Shown: positions 52,847 through 62,435, counted from the stretch's first letter. The stretch is DNA of 64,000 nt from Bacteroidales bacterium (GCA_017617715.1 JAFZVQ010000003.1:1-64000), one strand, 5' to 3'. The notes: a model not told the origin generated them from the sequence alone. Numbers and translations are program-made.

Positions 52847-53596
52847 CTACTCTTCAGGCTTCATGGTCGTGTAGACGTTGGTCACGTCTTCGTCGTCCTC
52901 GAGGAGGCCGGTGAGCTTGTCGAGGGTGGCGCGCTGATCGGGGGTGACGTCCTTGAGGTCCACGTTGGGAATCTGCTCGAAGCCACCGGAAATCAGCTCA
53001 TAACCGTTCTCTTCAATATACTTCTGTATAGAACCGTAGGAAGTCGGATCTCCGTAGAGCACGATCACCTTGGTCTCGTTGTCGTCCTTGTCCACTTCGA
53101 CCTGCTCGAAGAGCTCCTCGACGCCGTAGTCGATAAGCTCGAGCTCGAGCTCCTCAAGGTCGACGCCGTCCTTCTCCTTGACACGGAAGGTGCACTTGCG
53201 GTCGAACATGAAGGACACGCTGCCGCTGGTGCCGAGGGAGCCGCCGCACTTGTTGAAATAGCTGCGGACGTTGGCGACGGTGCGGGTGTTGTTGTCAGTG
53301 GCGGCCTCCACGAGGTAGGCGATGCCGAAAGGCCCGAAGCCTTCGTAGATTATTTCCTTGAAATCTCCCTGCTTGCTTTCAGTGGCCTTCTTGATGGCGC
53401 GCTCGATGTTCTCCTTGGGCATCTGCTCGGAACGGGCCTCGGCCATGAGGGCGCGGAGACGGGGGTTGCCGGTCACGTCGGGACCGCCCTGCTTGACGGC
53501 GATGGTGATTTCCTTGCCCAGCTTGGTGAAGGTGCGGGCCATGTGTCCCCACCTCTTCAACTTCCTTTCCTTGCGGAATTCAAAAGCTCTTCCCAT
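52847..53596 (-). CDS. yebC: YebC/PmpR-family protein
   Basis: 249 residues. N-terminal KWGHMARTFTKLGKEITIAVKQ-type start (here KRWGHM) and NPRLRALMAEARSEQMPKENIERAIKKA are the family marks; full length. Described as a transcription regulator in some bacteria and more recently as a translation factor easing polyproline stalls. It starts 2 bases after the TPR gene stop, with which it is probably cotranscribed. Confidence 0.93.
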   Translation of the reverse strand: MGRAFEFRKERKLKRWGHMARTFTKLGKEITIAVKQGGPDVTGNPRLRALMAEARSEQMPKENIERAIKKATESKQGDFKEIIYEGFGPFGIAYLVEAATDNNTRTVANVRSYFNKCGGSLGTSGSVSFMFDRKCTFRVKEKDGVDLEELELELIDYGVEELFEQVEVDKDDNETKVIVLYGDPTSYGSIQKYIEENGYELISGGFEQIPNVDLKDVTPDQRATLDKLTGLLEDDEDVTNVYTTMKPEE

Positions 53597-53598
53597 AA

Positions 53599-54279
53599 TT
53601 ACTTGACTTCTGCGCGAGTGATATATTTGTCGATGTCGTAGCCTTCGATGGACTGGGGATACTTGTCCTTGATGGTCTTGTAGGCGGCGATGGCCTTGTC
53701 TTTCTCGCCGAGCTGCTCGTATGAGAGGCCGGCTTTCAGGAGATACTGGGCGGCGAAGGTGTTGTCGGCCTTGGCGGCTGCCTTCATATAAGCGGCAGCT
53801 GCCTCGGAATACTGCTCGAGTCCGACGTAGGCATCGCCCTGGCAGGCGATTGCACGGGCTGCGAGGATGGGCTCCTTGCCTTTGTATTTCTTAAGATAAC
53901 CGAGGGCCTTCTCATAGTCGCCGGTCTGCAGGGCGCAGACGCCGGCTTCCATGTACACGGCGGCGCCGGCCTTGGAGCCGTACTGGTCGATGACGTCGGC
54001 GAGGCCGAGGACATTGCCGTCGCCGTTGAGGGCGAGCTCATACTCGCCGGCTGCGAAGCTCTGCTCAGCGGGGAACGCCTGCCCGGCAGCCTCTGCGCAC
54101 TTGGGCTGGTATATCAACTTCACGTAGGCAAAAACGGCCAGAGCCACGACTGCGATGATGCAGACGACGGTCCAGATGGTCTTCTTGTTTTCGTTGTAGA
54201 ACTGGTCGGTCTTGGAGACAGTCTCCTGAAGGTTCTCCTGACGGAGGGCTTCCTTGTCGTTTACTTTAGTGTTTGCCAT
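53599..54279 (-). CDS. Membrane-anchored TPR protein (YfgM-like)
   Basis: 226 residues. A single membrane helix at about 34-52 (TIWTVVCIIAVVALAVFAYV) follows a short cytoplasmic start. The rest is tetratricopeptide repeats (YMEAGVCALQTGDYEKALGYLKKY, AQYLLKAGLSYEQLGEKDKAIAAYKTI). YfgM works with PpiD near the translocon; equivalence here is a family-level guess. A -7 box TACCTTTG lies 38 bases upstream. Confidence 0.8.
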   Translation of the reverse strand: MANTKVNDKEALRQENLQETVSKTDQFYNENKKTIWTVVCIIAVVALAVFAYVKLIYQPKCAEAAGQAFPAEQSFAAGEYELALNGDGNVLGLADVIDQYGSKAGAAVYMEAGVCALQTGDYEKALGYLKKYKGKEPILAARAIACQGDAYVGLEQYSEAAAAYMKAAAKADNTFAAQYLLKAGLSYEQLGEKDKAIAAYKTIKDKYPQSIEGYDIDKYITRAEVK

Positions 54280-54317
54280 TATACTATAATTTTTGTTTTT
54301 CCTGATAAATTAGCCCA

Positions 54318-54325
54318 CAAAGGTA
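54318..54325 (-). promoter_or_regulatory. -7 box of the TPR-yebC operon
   Basis: Minus strand TACCTTTG fits TAnnTTTG, 38 bases before the ATG at 54279, leaving a normal 5' leader. Confidence 0.45.
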
Positions 54326-54346
54326 GTAAATTCAATTAAAAAAACC

Positions 54347-54354
54347 TAATTTTG
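54347..54354 (+). promoter_or_regulatory. -7 box of recF, very close to the ATG
   Basis: Plus strand TAATTTTG fits TAnnTTTG and ends 4 bases before the recF ATG at 54359, the same spacing as at the MscS gene. Transcription from it would give little or no leader. Confidence 0.5.
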
Positions 54355-54358
54355 CAGT

Positions 54359-55468
54359 ATGCCCGTATTGAAGAAACTAGTCGTTCAGGATTTCCGCAAT
54401 ATAAGCTTGCAGGAACTTGCTTTTTCCCCCAACATCAACTGTATCTGGGGAGGCAACGGCGAGGGCAAGACCAACCTTCTGGATGCCGTCCACTATCTGG
54501 CCATGACCAAGAGCGGCACGCAGCCCGCCGAAAAGTACAATTTCCGCCACGGCTGCAAGTCCTTTGCGATCAGCGGGCTCTACGGCATGGAAGAAGGCCC
54601 GGACTGCAGGTTTTCCATACAGGTCACGGACGGCGCTGAAAAGAAAATACGCCGCGACGACAAGCCGGTGCCCCGCATTTCCGAGCACATCGGCACCCTT
54701 CCGGTCGTGATGGTGTCGCCCTCCGACATCGAGCTCGTCAGCGAGTCCGGAGACGAGCGCCGCCGCTTCTTCAATGCATTCATCTCCCAGCTTGACAGGC
54801 AGTATCTCGCTGACGTGCAGCAGTATAACCGATTGCTTACGCAGCGCAACCGCCTCCTGAAAGACGAAGCCCCGGACCTGGAACTGCTCGAAACATTCGA
54901 CCACGGCATGGCGGCCCCCGCCAAGGCGGTCCACGACAGCCGCGCCCGCTTCGCCGAAGAGATGCTCCCGGTGGTGAGCCGTTACTATGAAGCCATTTCT
55001 GGCGGGAAGGAGACCGTGGGGATAGACTACCGCAGCGACTTGTCCGGTTCCGGTTTCGAAGAGCTGATGGCCCGGCACCGCACCCGTGACCTCGCCCTCC
55101 GCTACACCGTCTCCGGCATCCAGCGGGACGATTTCCTCTTCACTATGGAGGGCTTCCCCATCAGGCGCTGCGGCTCCCAGGGGCAGCAGAAATCTTTCCT
55201 CGTGGCCCTGAAGTTCGCGCAGTACGAAATTATGAAAAAAGCCTGCGGCACTCCCCCGGTGCTTCTCCTGGACGACCTGTTCGACAAACTCGACCTGGAC
55301 CGCGTCGGCAACCTTCTCCAGATGGTGGCTGGCAATGATTTCGGCCAGATTTTCATATCCGACACCAACAAGACCCGCACCGAGGCGCTGGTCGACAAGA
55401 TAACCTCCGACAGGGCCTATTTCAAGGCGTCCGCCGGCACATTCACGAAGATAGATGGCGACTTATAG
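54359..55468 (+). CDS. recF: DNA repair/replication ATPase RecF
   Basis: 369 residues. Helps load RecA at gaps. Walker A GGNGEGKTN at 31-39, QDFRNI near 10-15, signature-like GSQGQQKSFLVALKFAQ near 270-286 and Walker B PVLLLDDLFDKLD near 299-311. Full length. It overlaps the DciA-like gene by 14 bases, so the two are coupled. Confidence 0.96.
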   Translation: MPVLKKLVVQDFRNISLQELAFSPNINCIWGGNGEGKTNLLDAVHYLAMTKSGTQPAEKYNFRHGCKSFAISGLYGMEEGPDCRFSIQVTDGAEKKIRRDDKPVPRISEHIGTLPVVMVSPSDIELVSESGDERRRFFNAFISQLDRQYLADVQQYNRLLTQRNRLLKDEAPDLELLETFDHGMAAPAKAVHDSRARFAEEMLPVVSRYYEAISGGKETVGIDYRSDLSGSGFEELMARHRTRDLALRYTVSGIQRDDFLFTMEGFPIRRCGSQGQQKSFLVALKFAQYEIMKKACGTPPVLLLDDLFDKLDLDRVGNLLQMVAGNDFGQIFISDTNKTRTEALVDKITSDRAYFKASAGTFTKIDGDL

Positions 55469-55787
55469 GATAGCGAGGAAGACGGCACAGCCCCTGTCGG
55501 CGGCAATCCGGGAGTTCATCCATGAAGCGAGAATGACCACCGGACTCAACACCCATCTGGTGTTCAAGGCCTGGGACGAGGTGTCCGGAGCCGGCGCATA
55601 CACCCTGAAACGCTATCTGCGCAGCGGCACCCTCTACATCACCACCAAGTCGTCGGTGGTCAGGTCGAGGCTGGAAGCGCAAAAGCCCGCGCTGCTTGAG
55701 ATGCTCAACGACAGGCTGGCCATGGATGACCTTTTCGAGCCAGAAGACCGCAACGTTTCCTGGGTCAAAGACATAGTATTGCGATGA
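55455..55787 (+). CDS. DciA-like (DUF721) protein
   Basis: 110 residues of the DUF721 family: LSAAIREFIHEARMTTGLNTHLVFKAWDEVSG, then GTLYITTKSSVVRSRLEAQKPALLEMLN. DciA relatives load the replicative helicase DnaB in bacteria lacking DnaC. Short N- and C-termini, as usual in Bacteroidetes. It lies after recF with overlap and overlaps pdxB by 4 bases. Confidence 0.82.
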   Translation: MATYRIARKTAQPLSAAIREFIHEARMTTGLNTHLVFKAWDEVSGAGAYTLKRYLRSGTLYITTKSSVVRSRLEAQKPALLEMLNDRLAMDDLFEPEDRNVSWVKDIVLR

Positions 55788-56818
55788 ATATACTTATCGA
55801 CAAAGCGATACCCTTCATCGAGGGTGTGTTCGAGCCCTACGGCGACATCCGATACAAAGACGGCACGGCCATCTGCGCAGAAGACGTCAAGGACGCCGAC
55901 GCCCTCGTGATTCGCACCCGCACCCGCTGCGGCTCTTCCCTGCTGGACGGCAGCGCCGTGAAACTTATATCCACCGCCACCATAGGCGTGGACCACATCG
56001 ACCTGGACTACTGCAAGCAGCACGGCATCTATGTCCACAACGCCGCGGGATGCAACGCCGGAGGCGTGATGAACTACGTGCTCTCCTCCCTCTACGGCAT
56101 AGCCTCCCGCAAACGGATACGCCTGACCGGATGCACGGTCGGCATCATCGGTGTGGGCAACGTGGGCAGCCGCGTGGCTTCCACGCTCCGCATTCTCGGT
56201 TTCAAGACACTCCTTTGCGACCCGCCCCGCGCGGAAGCCGAGGGCCCGGCCCAGTTCTGCGACCTGGACTTCCTGCTGCGCAATTCCGACGTCGTGACCA
56301 TGCACGTGCCCCTGAACAATACCACCCGTGGCATGGCGGACGCCGCATTCTTCTCCAAAATGAAGCTCGGGGCCATATTCATCAACGCAGCCAGGGGCGA
56401 GATAGTGGTGGAAGCCGACCTGAAGGAGGCGATACCCAAGCTCGGTTCCGTTATAATCGACACATGGTGCCGGGAGCCCAACGTGGACCGCGAGCTCCTG
56501 GAAATGGTGGATATCGCCACGCCCCACATCGCAGGCTACTCCTACCAGGGCAAGCTGCTCGGCACTGCGATGGCCGTCCGGGCAGTGGCGCGCTACTTCA
56601 GCATCAAGGAGCTCTATGATTTCTTCCCTAATCCGGAAGGCGAGCTCAAGGATGCGGTGAAGCTGGACCTGCGGGGCCTTTCCGAAGGACAGATAGCATC
56701 TGCGCTGCAATACAACTACCCCGTGTTCACCGATGACTTCATGTTCCGCCTGGATCCGGGAGCCTTCGAAAGCTTGAGGGAGAACTATCGCTACAGAAGA
56801 GAATTTTTTATAGACTGA
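55784..56818 (+). CDS. pdxB: Erythronate-4-phosphate dehydrogenase
   Basis: 344 residues, D-2-hydroxyacid dehydrogenase family. Second step of the DXP-independent pyridoxal phosphate route. NAD loop GIIGVGNVGSRVAS near 116-129, catalytic Arg in NAARGEIV and the His in ATPHIAGYSYQGK; the C-terminal PdxB dimerisation region is present. N-terminal DKAIPFIEGVFEPYG is PdxB-specific. Confidence 0.93.
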   Translation: MNILIDKAIPFIEGVFEPYGDIRYKDGTAICAEDVKDADALVIRTRTRCGSSLLDGSAVKLISTATIGVDHIDLDYCKQHGIYVHNAAGCNAGGVMNYVLSSLYGIASRKRIRLTGCTVGIIGVGNVGSRVASTLRILGFKTLLCDPPRAEAEGPAQFCDLDFLLRNSDVVTMHVPLNNTTRGMADAAFFSKMKLGAIFINAARGEIVVEADLKEAIPKLGSVIIDTWCREPNVDRELLEMVDIATPHIAGYSYQGKLLGTAMAVRAVARYFSIKELYDFFPNPEGELKDAVKLDLRGLSEGQIASALQYNYPVFTDDFMFRLDPGAFESLRENYRYRREFFID

Positions 56819-56823
56819 CCAAT

Positions 56824-58317
56824 ATGGATAACGCCAAGATCAACGCCGAACTCGAGCGCATCAAAAAGGGATTTCCCTGGCTCGACATCGCCGCCCCCGC
56901 CACTCCGGGCCGCGGCATTGAAGTACTCACCGAAGAAGAGGCAGCCCGCGCGGAGGCCTATTTCGACAACTCCGAAGTGGACGGACGCTGCAAATTCGTG
57001 CCCGCATCAGGCGCCGCCTCACGCATGTTCAAGGACGTGTTCGCCGGAGCCGAATCCGAGAACGACGCCGTGCGCAAGCTGGCGGCGGAGCTGGAAAACT
57101 TCGCCTTCTATGATCCCGAGGTTTTCGGCAAGGCCCCTTACGACCCGAAGGAAACAGCCCGCAAGCTCCTTTTCGAGGACGGCCTGGGCTACGGCAAGAA
57201 GCCCAAGGGCGTGCTGAAATTCCACCGCTATCCCGAAGAAGTCCGCACGGCCATTGCCGAGCATTTCGTTGAAGGACAGGCATATATGCGGAATGCCGAC
57301 GGCACCGTGAAGCTCATAGTCACCATTTCTCCCGAACACAGGGAGCTCTTCGAAGCCGCAGTGGCCGAAATAAAAGACAAGTTCGAAGCCCGCTACGGAG
57401 TACGCTACGACGTCAGCTTCACCTATCAGGACAAGGCCACCGACACCGTGGCCGCCACCCCGGAGGGCAAGCCTTTCCTCAAGGCCGACGGCACTCCCCT
57501 TTTCCGTCCCGCCGGCCATGGAGCGCTGATATACAATCTCAACGAGGTCGATGAGGAACTGGTGTCCATCAAGAATATCGACAACGTGTGCGTGGAGCGC
57601 ATGCAGCCGGTCACCTATAAATGGAAGAAAGTGCTGATGGGCAGGGCCCTGGAGCTCCGTGACAAGATTTTCGACTACCTCTACACCTTCGACCAGCTCA
57701 CCGAGGTCCGCAAGAACCTGGCCGATTTCCTATATATCCCGGCCAACAACATGAACCAGGACGATCCGTATGCGACCCCCGAATGCCAGGAGCTCTGCAA
57801 CGAAATCGAGGATTTCCTGCGCTCTGAACTCTGCATCGAGATGCCCCCGGCAAAGGACTGCCGCGACAGGGCCGAGCAGTTGCGGGCCAAGCTCAACCGC
57901 CCCATACGCGTGTGCGGCATGGTGAAGAACGAGGGAGAGCCGGGCGGCGGTCCCTTCATCGTGCGCGCCGCGGACGGCAGCACTTCCCTGCAGATACTCG
58001 AGGGCGCCCAGATCAACCCCGACAGCCCCGAAGCCATGGCGGCGCTCAAGGGCGCAACCCACTTCAACCCGGTAGACCTCGTCTGCTGCCTTCGCGACTA
58101 CAAGGGTGAAAAATTCAACCTGCCCGATTACGTCGATCCCGAGACCGGTTTCGTGAGCAGCAAAAGCTACGAAGGCCGCCAGCTCCTCGCCCTTGAACTT
58201 CCGGGGCTCTGGAACGGCGCCATGTCAGACTGGAATACGCTCTTCGTGGAAGTGCCCATTGAGACCTTCAACCCGGTCAAGACCGTGCTTGACCTGCTGA
58301 GGCCGGCGCACAGGTAG
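56824..58317 (+). CDS. DUF4301 family protein
   Basis: 497 residues. N-terminal FVPASGAASRMFKDVF near 59-74, KGVLKFHRYPEEVRTAIAEHFVEGQ, a central PAGHGALIYNLNEVDEELVSIKNIDNVCVE and C-terminal KNEGEPGGGPFIVRAADGSTSLQI match the Bacteroidetes family DUF4301. The layout resembles a nucleotidyltransferase, with a glycine-rich loop and the GHGAL/DNV elements of UDP-sugar pyrophosphorylases, but no activity is known to me. It starts 5 bases after pdxB. Confidence 0.8.
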   Translation: MDNAKINAELERIKKGFPWLDIAAPATPGRGIEVLTEEEAARAEAYFDNSEVDGRCKFVPASGAASRMFKDVFAGAESENDAVRKLAAELENFAFYDPEVFGKAPYDPKETARKLLFEDGLGYGKKPKGVLKFHRYPEEVRTAIAEHFVEGQAYMRNADGTVKLIVTISPEHRELFEAAVAEIKDKFEARYGVRYDVSFTYQDKATDTVAATPEGKPFLKADGTPLFRPAGHGALIYNLNEVDEELVSIKNIDNVCVERMQPVTYKWKKVLMGRALELRDKIFDYLYTFDQLTEVRKNLADFLYIPANNMNQDDPYATPECQELCNEIEDFLRSELCIEMPPAKDCRDRAEQLRAKLNRPIRVCGMVKNEGEPGGGPFIVRAADGSTSLQILEGAQINPDSPEAMAALKGATHFNPVDLVCCLRDYKGEKFNLPDYVDPETGFVSSKSYEGRQLLALELPGLWNGAMSDWNTLFVEVPIETFNPVKTVLDLLRPAHR

Positions 58318-58321
58318 TCTC

Positions 58322-58975
58322 TCAGAGTTTGGCGACCACCGTTTCGCATGCGCGGACGGTGTCGCCGACTTTCACGCACACCTCTGCGTCAAGCGGGAGG
58401 TAGATGTCTATACGTGAACCGAATTTAATGATGCCGCACTGCTCCCCGGCCTTGACTTCCATGCCCTCTTTGGCATAGCAGACAATGCGACGGGCAAAGC
58501 CTCCGGCCAGCTGCTTGAAGAATACTTCCTTCCCTTCCGGGGTGCGGATGCATGTGCATGTGTGCTCGTTTTCCTCGGACGCCTTGGGCTTGAATGCCAG
58601 GAAATGCTCCCCCGGATAATATTCGGTGTAATCCACGGTGCCGGTGACGGGCCAGAAATTGGCGTGGACATCCCAGAAATCCATATAGATGGAAATCATG
58701 GTGCAGTCGCGTTTCAGGAACAGCTTCTCGTAGGCGGTCTCGATGGTGACAATCTTTCCGTCGGCAACAGCGCTTACCAGGGTGTCGGAACCGGCGGACG
58801 TGCGGGTGGGCACCATGTGGAAGCATGTCTGCCACACGCAAACCCACAGGATTCCCAGCGTAAGGGGCCAGGCGATCCACCAGATACGCACAAAATAGTG
58901 AAGCGCAAAAATAAGGACTGCGCTTATCGCATACACCAGAAGCACGGTGCCGTAGGTATTCTTGTCAAGTCTCAT
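58322..58975 (-). CDS. psd: Phosphatidylserine decarboxylase
   Basis: 217 residues from MRLDKN at 58975, overlapping the cdsA stop by 4 bases; the longer frame upstream is a shadow of cdsA. Short Psd type: two N-terminal membrane helices, core HANFWPVTGTVDYTEYYPGEHFLAF and, near the C-terminus, KFGSRIDIYLPL, whose Gly-Ser is the self-cleavage site that yields the pyruvoyl group. Makes phosphatidylethanolamine. Confidence 0.9.
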   Translation of the reverse strand: MRLDKNTYGTVLLVYAISAVLIFALHYFVRIWWIAWPLTLGILWVCVWQTCFHMVPTRTSAGSDTLVSAVADGKIVTIETAYEKLFLKRDCTMISIYMDFWDVHANFWPVTGTVDYTEYYPGEHFLAFKPKASEENEHTCTCIRTPEGKEVFFKQLAGGFARRIVCYAKEGMEVKAGEQCGIIKFGSRIDIYLPLDAEVCVKVGDTVRACETVVAKL

Positions 58976-59802
58976 AATAGTCCGGAAAGAGTCAGGTAAG
59001 CGAATGCGACGGGAATTGCGAACAGCGAACTGTCGAAGCGGTCCAGCATGCCGCCGTGGCCGGGAATGCAGTTGCCTGAATCCTTGAATCCGTAGCGGCG
59101 CTTCCACAGCGACTCGAACAGGTCGCCGCAGACTCCGGCTACGGGGATAATGACACCAAGGACAAGGCAGTGGACAAGCGGATACTCAAGCCAGCCCACA
59201 AGATGCAGGACCCAGGCGCCGGCAACTCCCAGCACTATTCCGCCCCAGAAACCCCACCACGATTTCTTCGGGGAGATGGAAGGGGCCAGTTTGCGGGAAG
59301 TCGGCTTCTGGCCGAACAGGGTGCCGATACTGTATGAGCCCACGTCTGCGCACCAGATAATAATGAAGAAGTTCAGCAGTACGTATCCCCTGAAATCTCC
59401 GCCCGCGGACACGATAAAAGGAGTAAGGCACAGGGGGAATGCGATATACACAATCGAAAGGATGGCATATGAAAGGTCTTCGACTCCTTCATGGGAGGAT
59501 GCGAATAATTCCGACACAGGAATCAGGAGCACCAGCGGAAGGGCCACGAAGAGCCATTTGATTCCGAGGCCATAAAAGCAGACGCCCACGGAGATGATAT
59601 ATGCCACTGCTCCTGCCAACATGGCCAGGCGCTGCTGAAGCAGCCTCCTGTGGCCCATCGTGATGTGGAGAAACTCCTTCATCGCCATATAAAGCACCAC
59701 AAGGAACAAGACGCCGAAGGCCGCAGGATGAAAAAGCATGCCTGCGACCATCACTACCAGGAACACAATACTGGACAGGGTCCTTACAAGAAAATTATTC
59801 AT
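58972..59802 (-). CDS. cdsA: Phosphatidate cytidylyltransferase
   Basis: 276 residues with about seven or eight membrane helices. Makes CDP-diacylglycerol, precursor of phosphatidylserine and phosphatidylglycerol. The C-terminal signature LFESLWKRRYGFKDSGNCIPGHGGMLDRFDS is intact. It overlaps ftsH by 8 bases and psd by 4, so phospholipid synthesis and FtsH are coexpressed. Confidence 0.95.
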   Translation of the reverse strand: MNNFLVRTLSSIVFLVVMVAGMLFHPAAFGVLFLVVLYMAMKEFLHITMGHRRLLQQRLAMLAGAVAYIISVGVCFYGLGIKWLFVALPLVLLIPVSELFASSHEGVEDLSYAILSIVYIAFPLCLTPFIVSAGGDFRGYVLLNFFIIIWCADVGSYSIGTLFGQKPTSRKLAPSISPKKSWWGFWGGIVLGVAGAWVLHLVGWLEYPLVHCLVLGVIIPVAGVCGDLFESLWKRRYGFKDSGNCIPGHGGMLDRFDSSLFAIPVAFAYLTLSGLL

Positions 59803-61789
59803 CGTCTTCCTTTATTTCGGGACTGTCCGCCTTTGTGCCTTTCAGCCTTTCTTCCCCATGCTTGCCGGCCTTGGGACCGAATATGGCTTCGATGTCGTCG
59901 GACATAATAACTTCCTTCTCTATCAAGAGACCGGCCAGTTTCTCAAGACCGGCCCAATTGTCCTTGAGTATCTTCCTGGTGCGTTCGGTGATCTCTTCCA
60001 CCATCCTGCGCACCTCTTCGTCTATGAGTTCCGCCGTCTTCTCGCTGTAAGGCTTGGTCAGTTCATAACCGGAACCGCCGGTGGAATCATAGAACGATAT
60101 GTTGCCCACCTTGGGACTCATGCCGAAGTATGCCACCATGGAGTAGGCCATCTTGGTCATGCGTTCGAAGTCATTGAGGGCACCGGTGCAGGGCACACCG
60201 TTGTTGACCATCTCTTCGGCAATGCGTCCGCCCATAAGGCAGCACATCTCATCCATCAGGTCCGACTTGGACATCATCACCTTCTCGTCCGGCAGGCTCC
60301 AGGTGAGGCCGAGGGCCTGGCCGCGCGGAATGATGGACACCTTGAGCACCGGATCGCAGCCCGGCAGGAGCCAGCCGGCCACGGCATGGCCCGCTTCGTG
60401 GTAGGCCGTGAGGCGTTTTTCCTCAGGGGACATTATGGTCTTCTTGCGTTCGATGCCTCCGACCACGCGGTCGACTGCGTCCATAAAGTCCTGGTTGTCA
60501 ATATCCTGCTTGCCTTTACGGGCAGCCGTGAGGGCTGCTTCGTTGCAGACGTTGGCTATGTCGGCGCCGGAGAAGCCCGGGGTGTGCTTGGCAATGCCTT
60601 CAAGGTCGAAGCCGGGAGAAAGGTGCAGGCCCTTGAGGTGGACCTGGAAAATCTCCTTGCGTTCGTTGAGGTCCGGGAGGGTCACGTTGATCTGGCGGTC
60701 GAATCGGCCGGCACGCATCAGGGCCTTGTCGAGAATGTCGGCGCGGTTGGTGGCAGCGAGCACGATGACGCCGCTGTTGGTGCCGAAGCCGTCCATTTCG
60801 GTGAGGAGCTGATTGAGCGTATTCTCCCTTTCGTCGTTGCTGGAGAAGCCCACATTCTTGCCCCTGGCGCGGCCCACCGCATCGATTTCGTCGATGAACA
60901 CTATGCAGGGAGCCTTGTCTTTGGCCTGTGCGAACAGGTCACGGACGCGGGATGCGCCCACGCCCACGAACATCTCCACGAAGTCGGAGCCGCTGATGCT
61001 GAAGAAAGGCACGTTGGCTTCGCCTGCCACAGCTTTGGCGAGGAGGGTCTTGCCGGTGCCGGGAGGGCCCACCAGAAGGGCGCCCTTGGGAATCTTGCCA
61101 CCCAGGGCGGTGTATTTCTTGGGATTCTTGAGGAAATCCACGATTTCCATCACCTCTTCCTTTGCCCCGTAAAGGCCGGCCACGTCCTTGAAGGTCACGT
61201 TGACTTTCTCCTTGTCGGCGAGTTTGCCGCTGGCCTTGCCCACATTGAAGGGATTCATGCCGCCGGGGCCGCCCGGGCCTCCGCCCATATTGCGGGTCAT
61301 GCCACGCATCAGGAGCACCCAGAACAGGATGAGGAGCACCATGGGCACTATCCACTCCAGGATACCGCTCCATATCTTGGCGTCGTTCTCAATGACCAGT
61401 TTCACCTGCCTGTCGGCGGGCAGTTCTGAATTGAGCGCGGAAAACTGCAGCTCGGGATCGAACTTGGTCGAAGTGAGGAAGAAGAAATGCGGGGAGCTCT
61501 TCGGGGGCACGCCGCCCGGATAGAGCGAAGAATACTTGCTCACGGATTCGGAGCGGAGCGAAACCGTGCCCCGGTAATCGTTGCGAACGTATTTAATTTC
61601 CTTGACGTCGCCGTCCTGTATCATTTTTTCAACCTGCGCCCATTCGATTTTTTCTGCCTGGACACCACGGTTGCTGAACAGCATCCAACCGATACCGATC
61701 ACCAGAATGAGGTAAAAAACCCAGCTGAGGTTAATCCTGACCACACGGACCTTGGGACGTTTATTATTATCGTCTTGCTTTTGAGCCAT
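59795..61789 (-). CDS. ftsH: ATP-dependent membrane zinc protease FtsH
   Basis: 664 residues from MAQKQD at 61789; 31 codons of open frame upstream overlap birA and the promoter and were dropped. Two membrane helices flank a periplasmic domain, then AAA with Walker A GPPGTGKT near 242 and [10 protein letters not shown], and the zinc site HEAGH near 464. Degrades misfolded and regulatory membrane proteins. Promoter: TATATTTG 22 bases upstream with TTTG at -33. Confidence 0.97.
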   Translation of the reverse strand: MAQKQDDNNKRPKVRVVRINLSWVFYLILVIGIGWMLFSNRGVQAEKIEWAQVEKMIQDGDVKEIKYVRNDYRGTVSLRSESVSKYSSLYPGGVPPKSSPHFFFLTSTKFDPELQFSALNSELPADRQVKLVIENDAKIWSGILEWIVPMVLLILFWVLLMRGMTRNMGGGPGGPGGMNPFNVGKASGKLADKEKVNVTFKDVAGLYGAKEEVMEIVDFLKNPKKYTALGGKIPKGALLVGPPGTGKTLLAKAVAGEANVPFFSISGSDFVEMFVGVGASRVRDLFAQAKDKAPCIVFIDEIDAVGRARGKNVGFSSNDERENTLNQLLTEMDGFGTNSGVIVLAATNRADILDKALMRAGRFDRQINVTLPDLNERKEIFQVHLKGLHLSPGFDLEGIAKHTPGFSGADIANVCNEAALTAARKGKQDIDNQDFMDAVDRVVGGIERKKTIMSPEEKRLTAYHEAGHAVAGWLLPGCDPVLKVSIIPRGQALGLTWSLPDEKVMMSKSDLMDEMCCLMGGRIAEEMVNNGVPCTGALNDFERMTKMAYSMVAYFGMSPKVGNISFYDSTGGSGYELTKPYSEKTAELIDEEVRRMVEEITERTRKILKDNWAGLEKLAGLLIEKEVIMSDDIEAIFGPKAGKHGEERLKGTKADSPEIKEDDE

Positions 61790-61797
61790 TTTAATGA

Positions 61798-61805
61798 TAT
61801 TTTTG
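61798..61805 (+). promoter_or_regulatory. -7 box of birA
   Basis: Plus strand TATTTTTG fits TAnnTTTG, 21 bases before the birA ATG at 61827. It faces the ftsH box at 61811-61818 across 5 bases. Confidence 0.5.
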
Positions 61806-61810
61806 CGGAG

Positions 61811-61842
61811 CAAATATACAACAAAAATGACACCAAGACAAA
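61811..61842 (-). promoter_or_regulatory. Promoter of ftsH
   Basis: Minus strand: -7 box TATATTTG (61811-61818) and -33 TTTG (61839-61842), 20 bases apart, the full Bacteroidetes arrangement. The -33 element lies inside the first codons of birA. Confidence 0.65.
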
Positions 61843-62435
61843 GCCCCGGCAATATAATATGGCTGGAAACGGCAGAATCCACGAATAAAACTCTCAGGGA
61901 GGGCCTGGAGCACTACGACAATTTGTCAGTGGTGGCCGCCCGCGAGCAGACCGCGGGCCGGGGACAGGGCGCCCACACATGGCATTCAGCCAAGGGGATG
62001 AACCTCACATTCAGCATGTTGTTCAAACCCACGGAACTGCTCGCAGAAGACATGATCCTGATCACCTGCGCCACCACGCTCGGCATCAGGGACTATCTTC
62101 TGGAAAAAGGCATCGAGGCCCGGATCAAGTGGCCGAACGACATCTGGGTAGGCGAGCGGAAGATATGCGGAACACTTATAGAAAACATCCTGGACGGCCT
62201 TCGCATACGCCTGAGTATCATAGGGATAGGTTTCAATCTCAACGAGACCGACTGGCCCGCCGACCTGCCAAATCCGGTGAGCCTGAGCAACCTGACCGGG
62301 GAGCGCTATGAGCCCGAGGCCGAACTGGAGCTGCTCGTAGAAAAAATCCGCCGCCGTTTTGCCATGACGGACAATAACGACGGCAGATCAGTACTGCAAG
62401 AAGAATTTGGAAAGAATCACTTCAGGCTGCCCTGA
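61827..62435 (+). CDS. birA: Biotin-protein ligase
   Basis: 202 residues from MTPRQS at 61827; an in-frame ATG at 61794 lies before the -7 box and was rejected. Attaches biotin to carboxylases. Catalytic core: ETAESTNKTL, EQTAGRGQG near 50-58, KWPNDIWVGERKICGTLIE and IGIGFNLNE. There is no N-terminal DNA-binding domain, as usual outside proteobacterial BirA, and the C-terminal small domain seems cut short (many relatives have about 240 residues). Its last 14 bases overlap the rpe 3' end. Confidence 0.9.
   Translation: MTPRQSPGNIIWLETAESTNKTLREGLEHYDNLSVVAAREQTAGRGQGAHTWHSAKGMNLTFSMLFKPTELLAEDMILITCATTLGIRDYLLEKGIEARIKWPNDIWVGERKICGTLIENILDGLRIRLSIIGIGFNLNETDWPADLPNPVSLSNLTGERYEPEAELELLVEKIRRRFAMTDNNDGRSVLQEEFGKNHFRLP

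Noticed and set aside
52835-52856. A small hairpin (AGAGTA/TACTCT) between the GSCFA and yebC genes
   Set aside because: Only 6 bp with no T-run; too weak to call a terminator.
59738-61429. A 563-codon plus-strand open frame opposite ftsH
   Set aside because: It is entirely antisense to a canonical FtsH, and its His/Ala/Gly-rich translation has no family resemblance.
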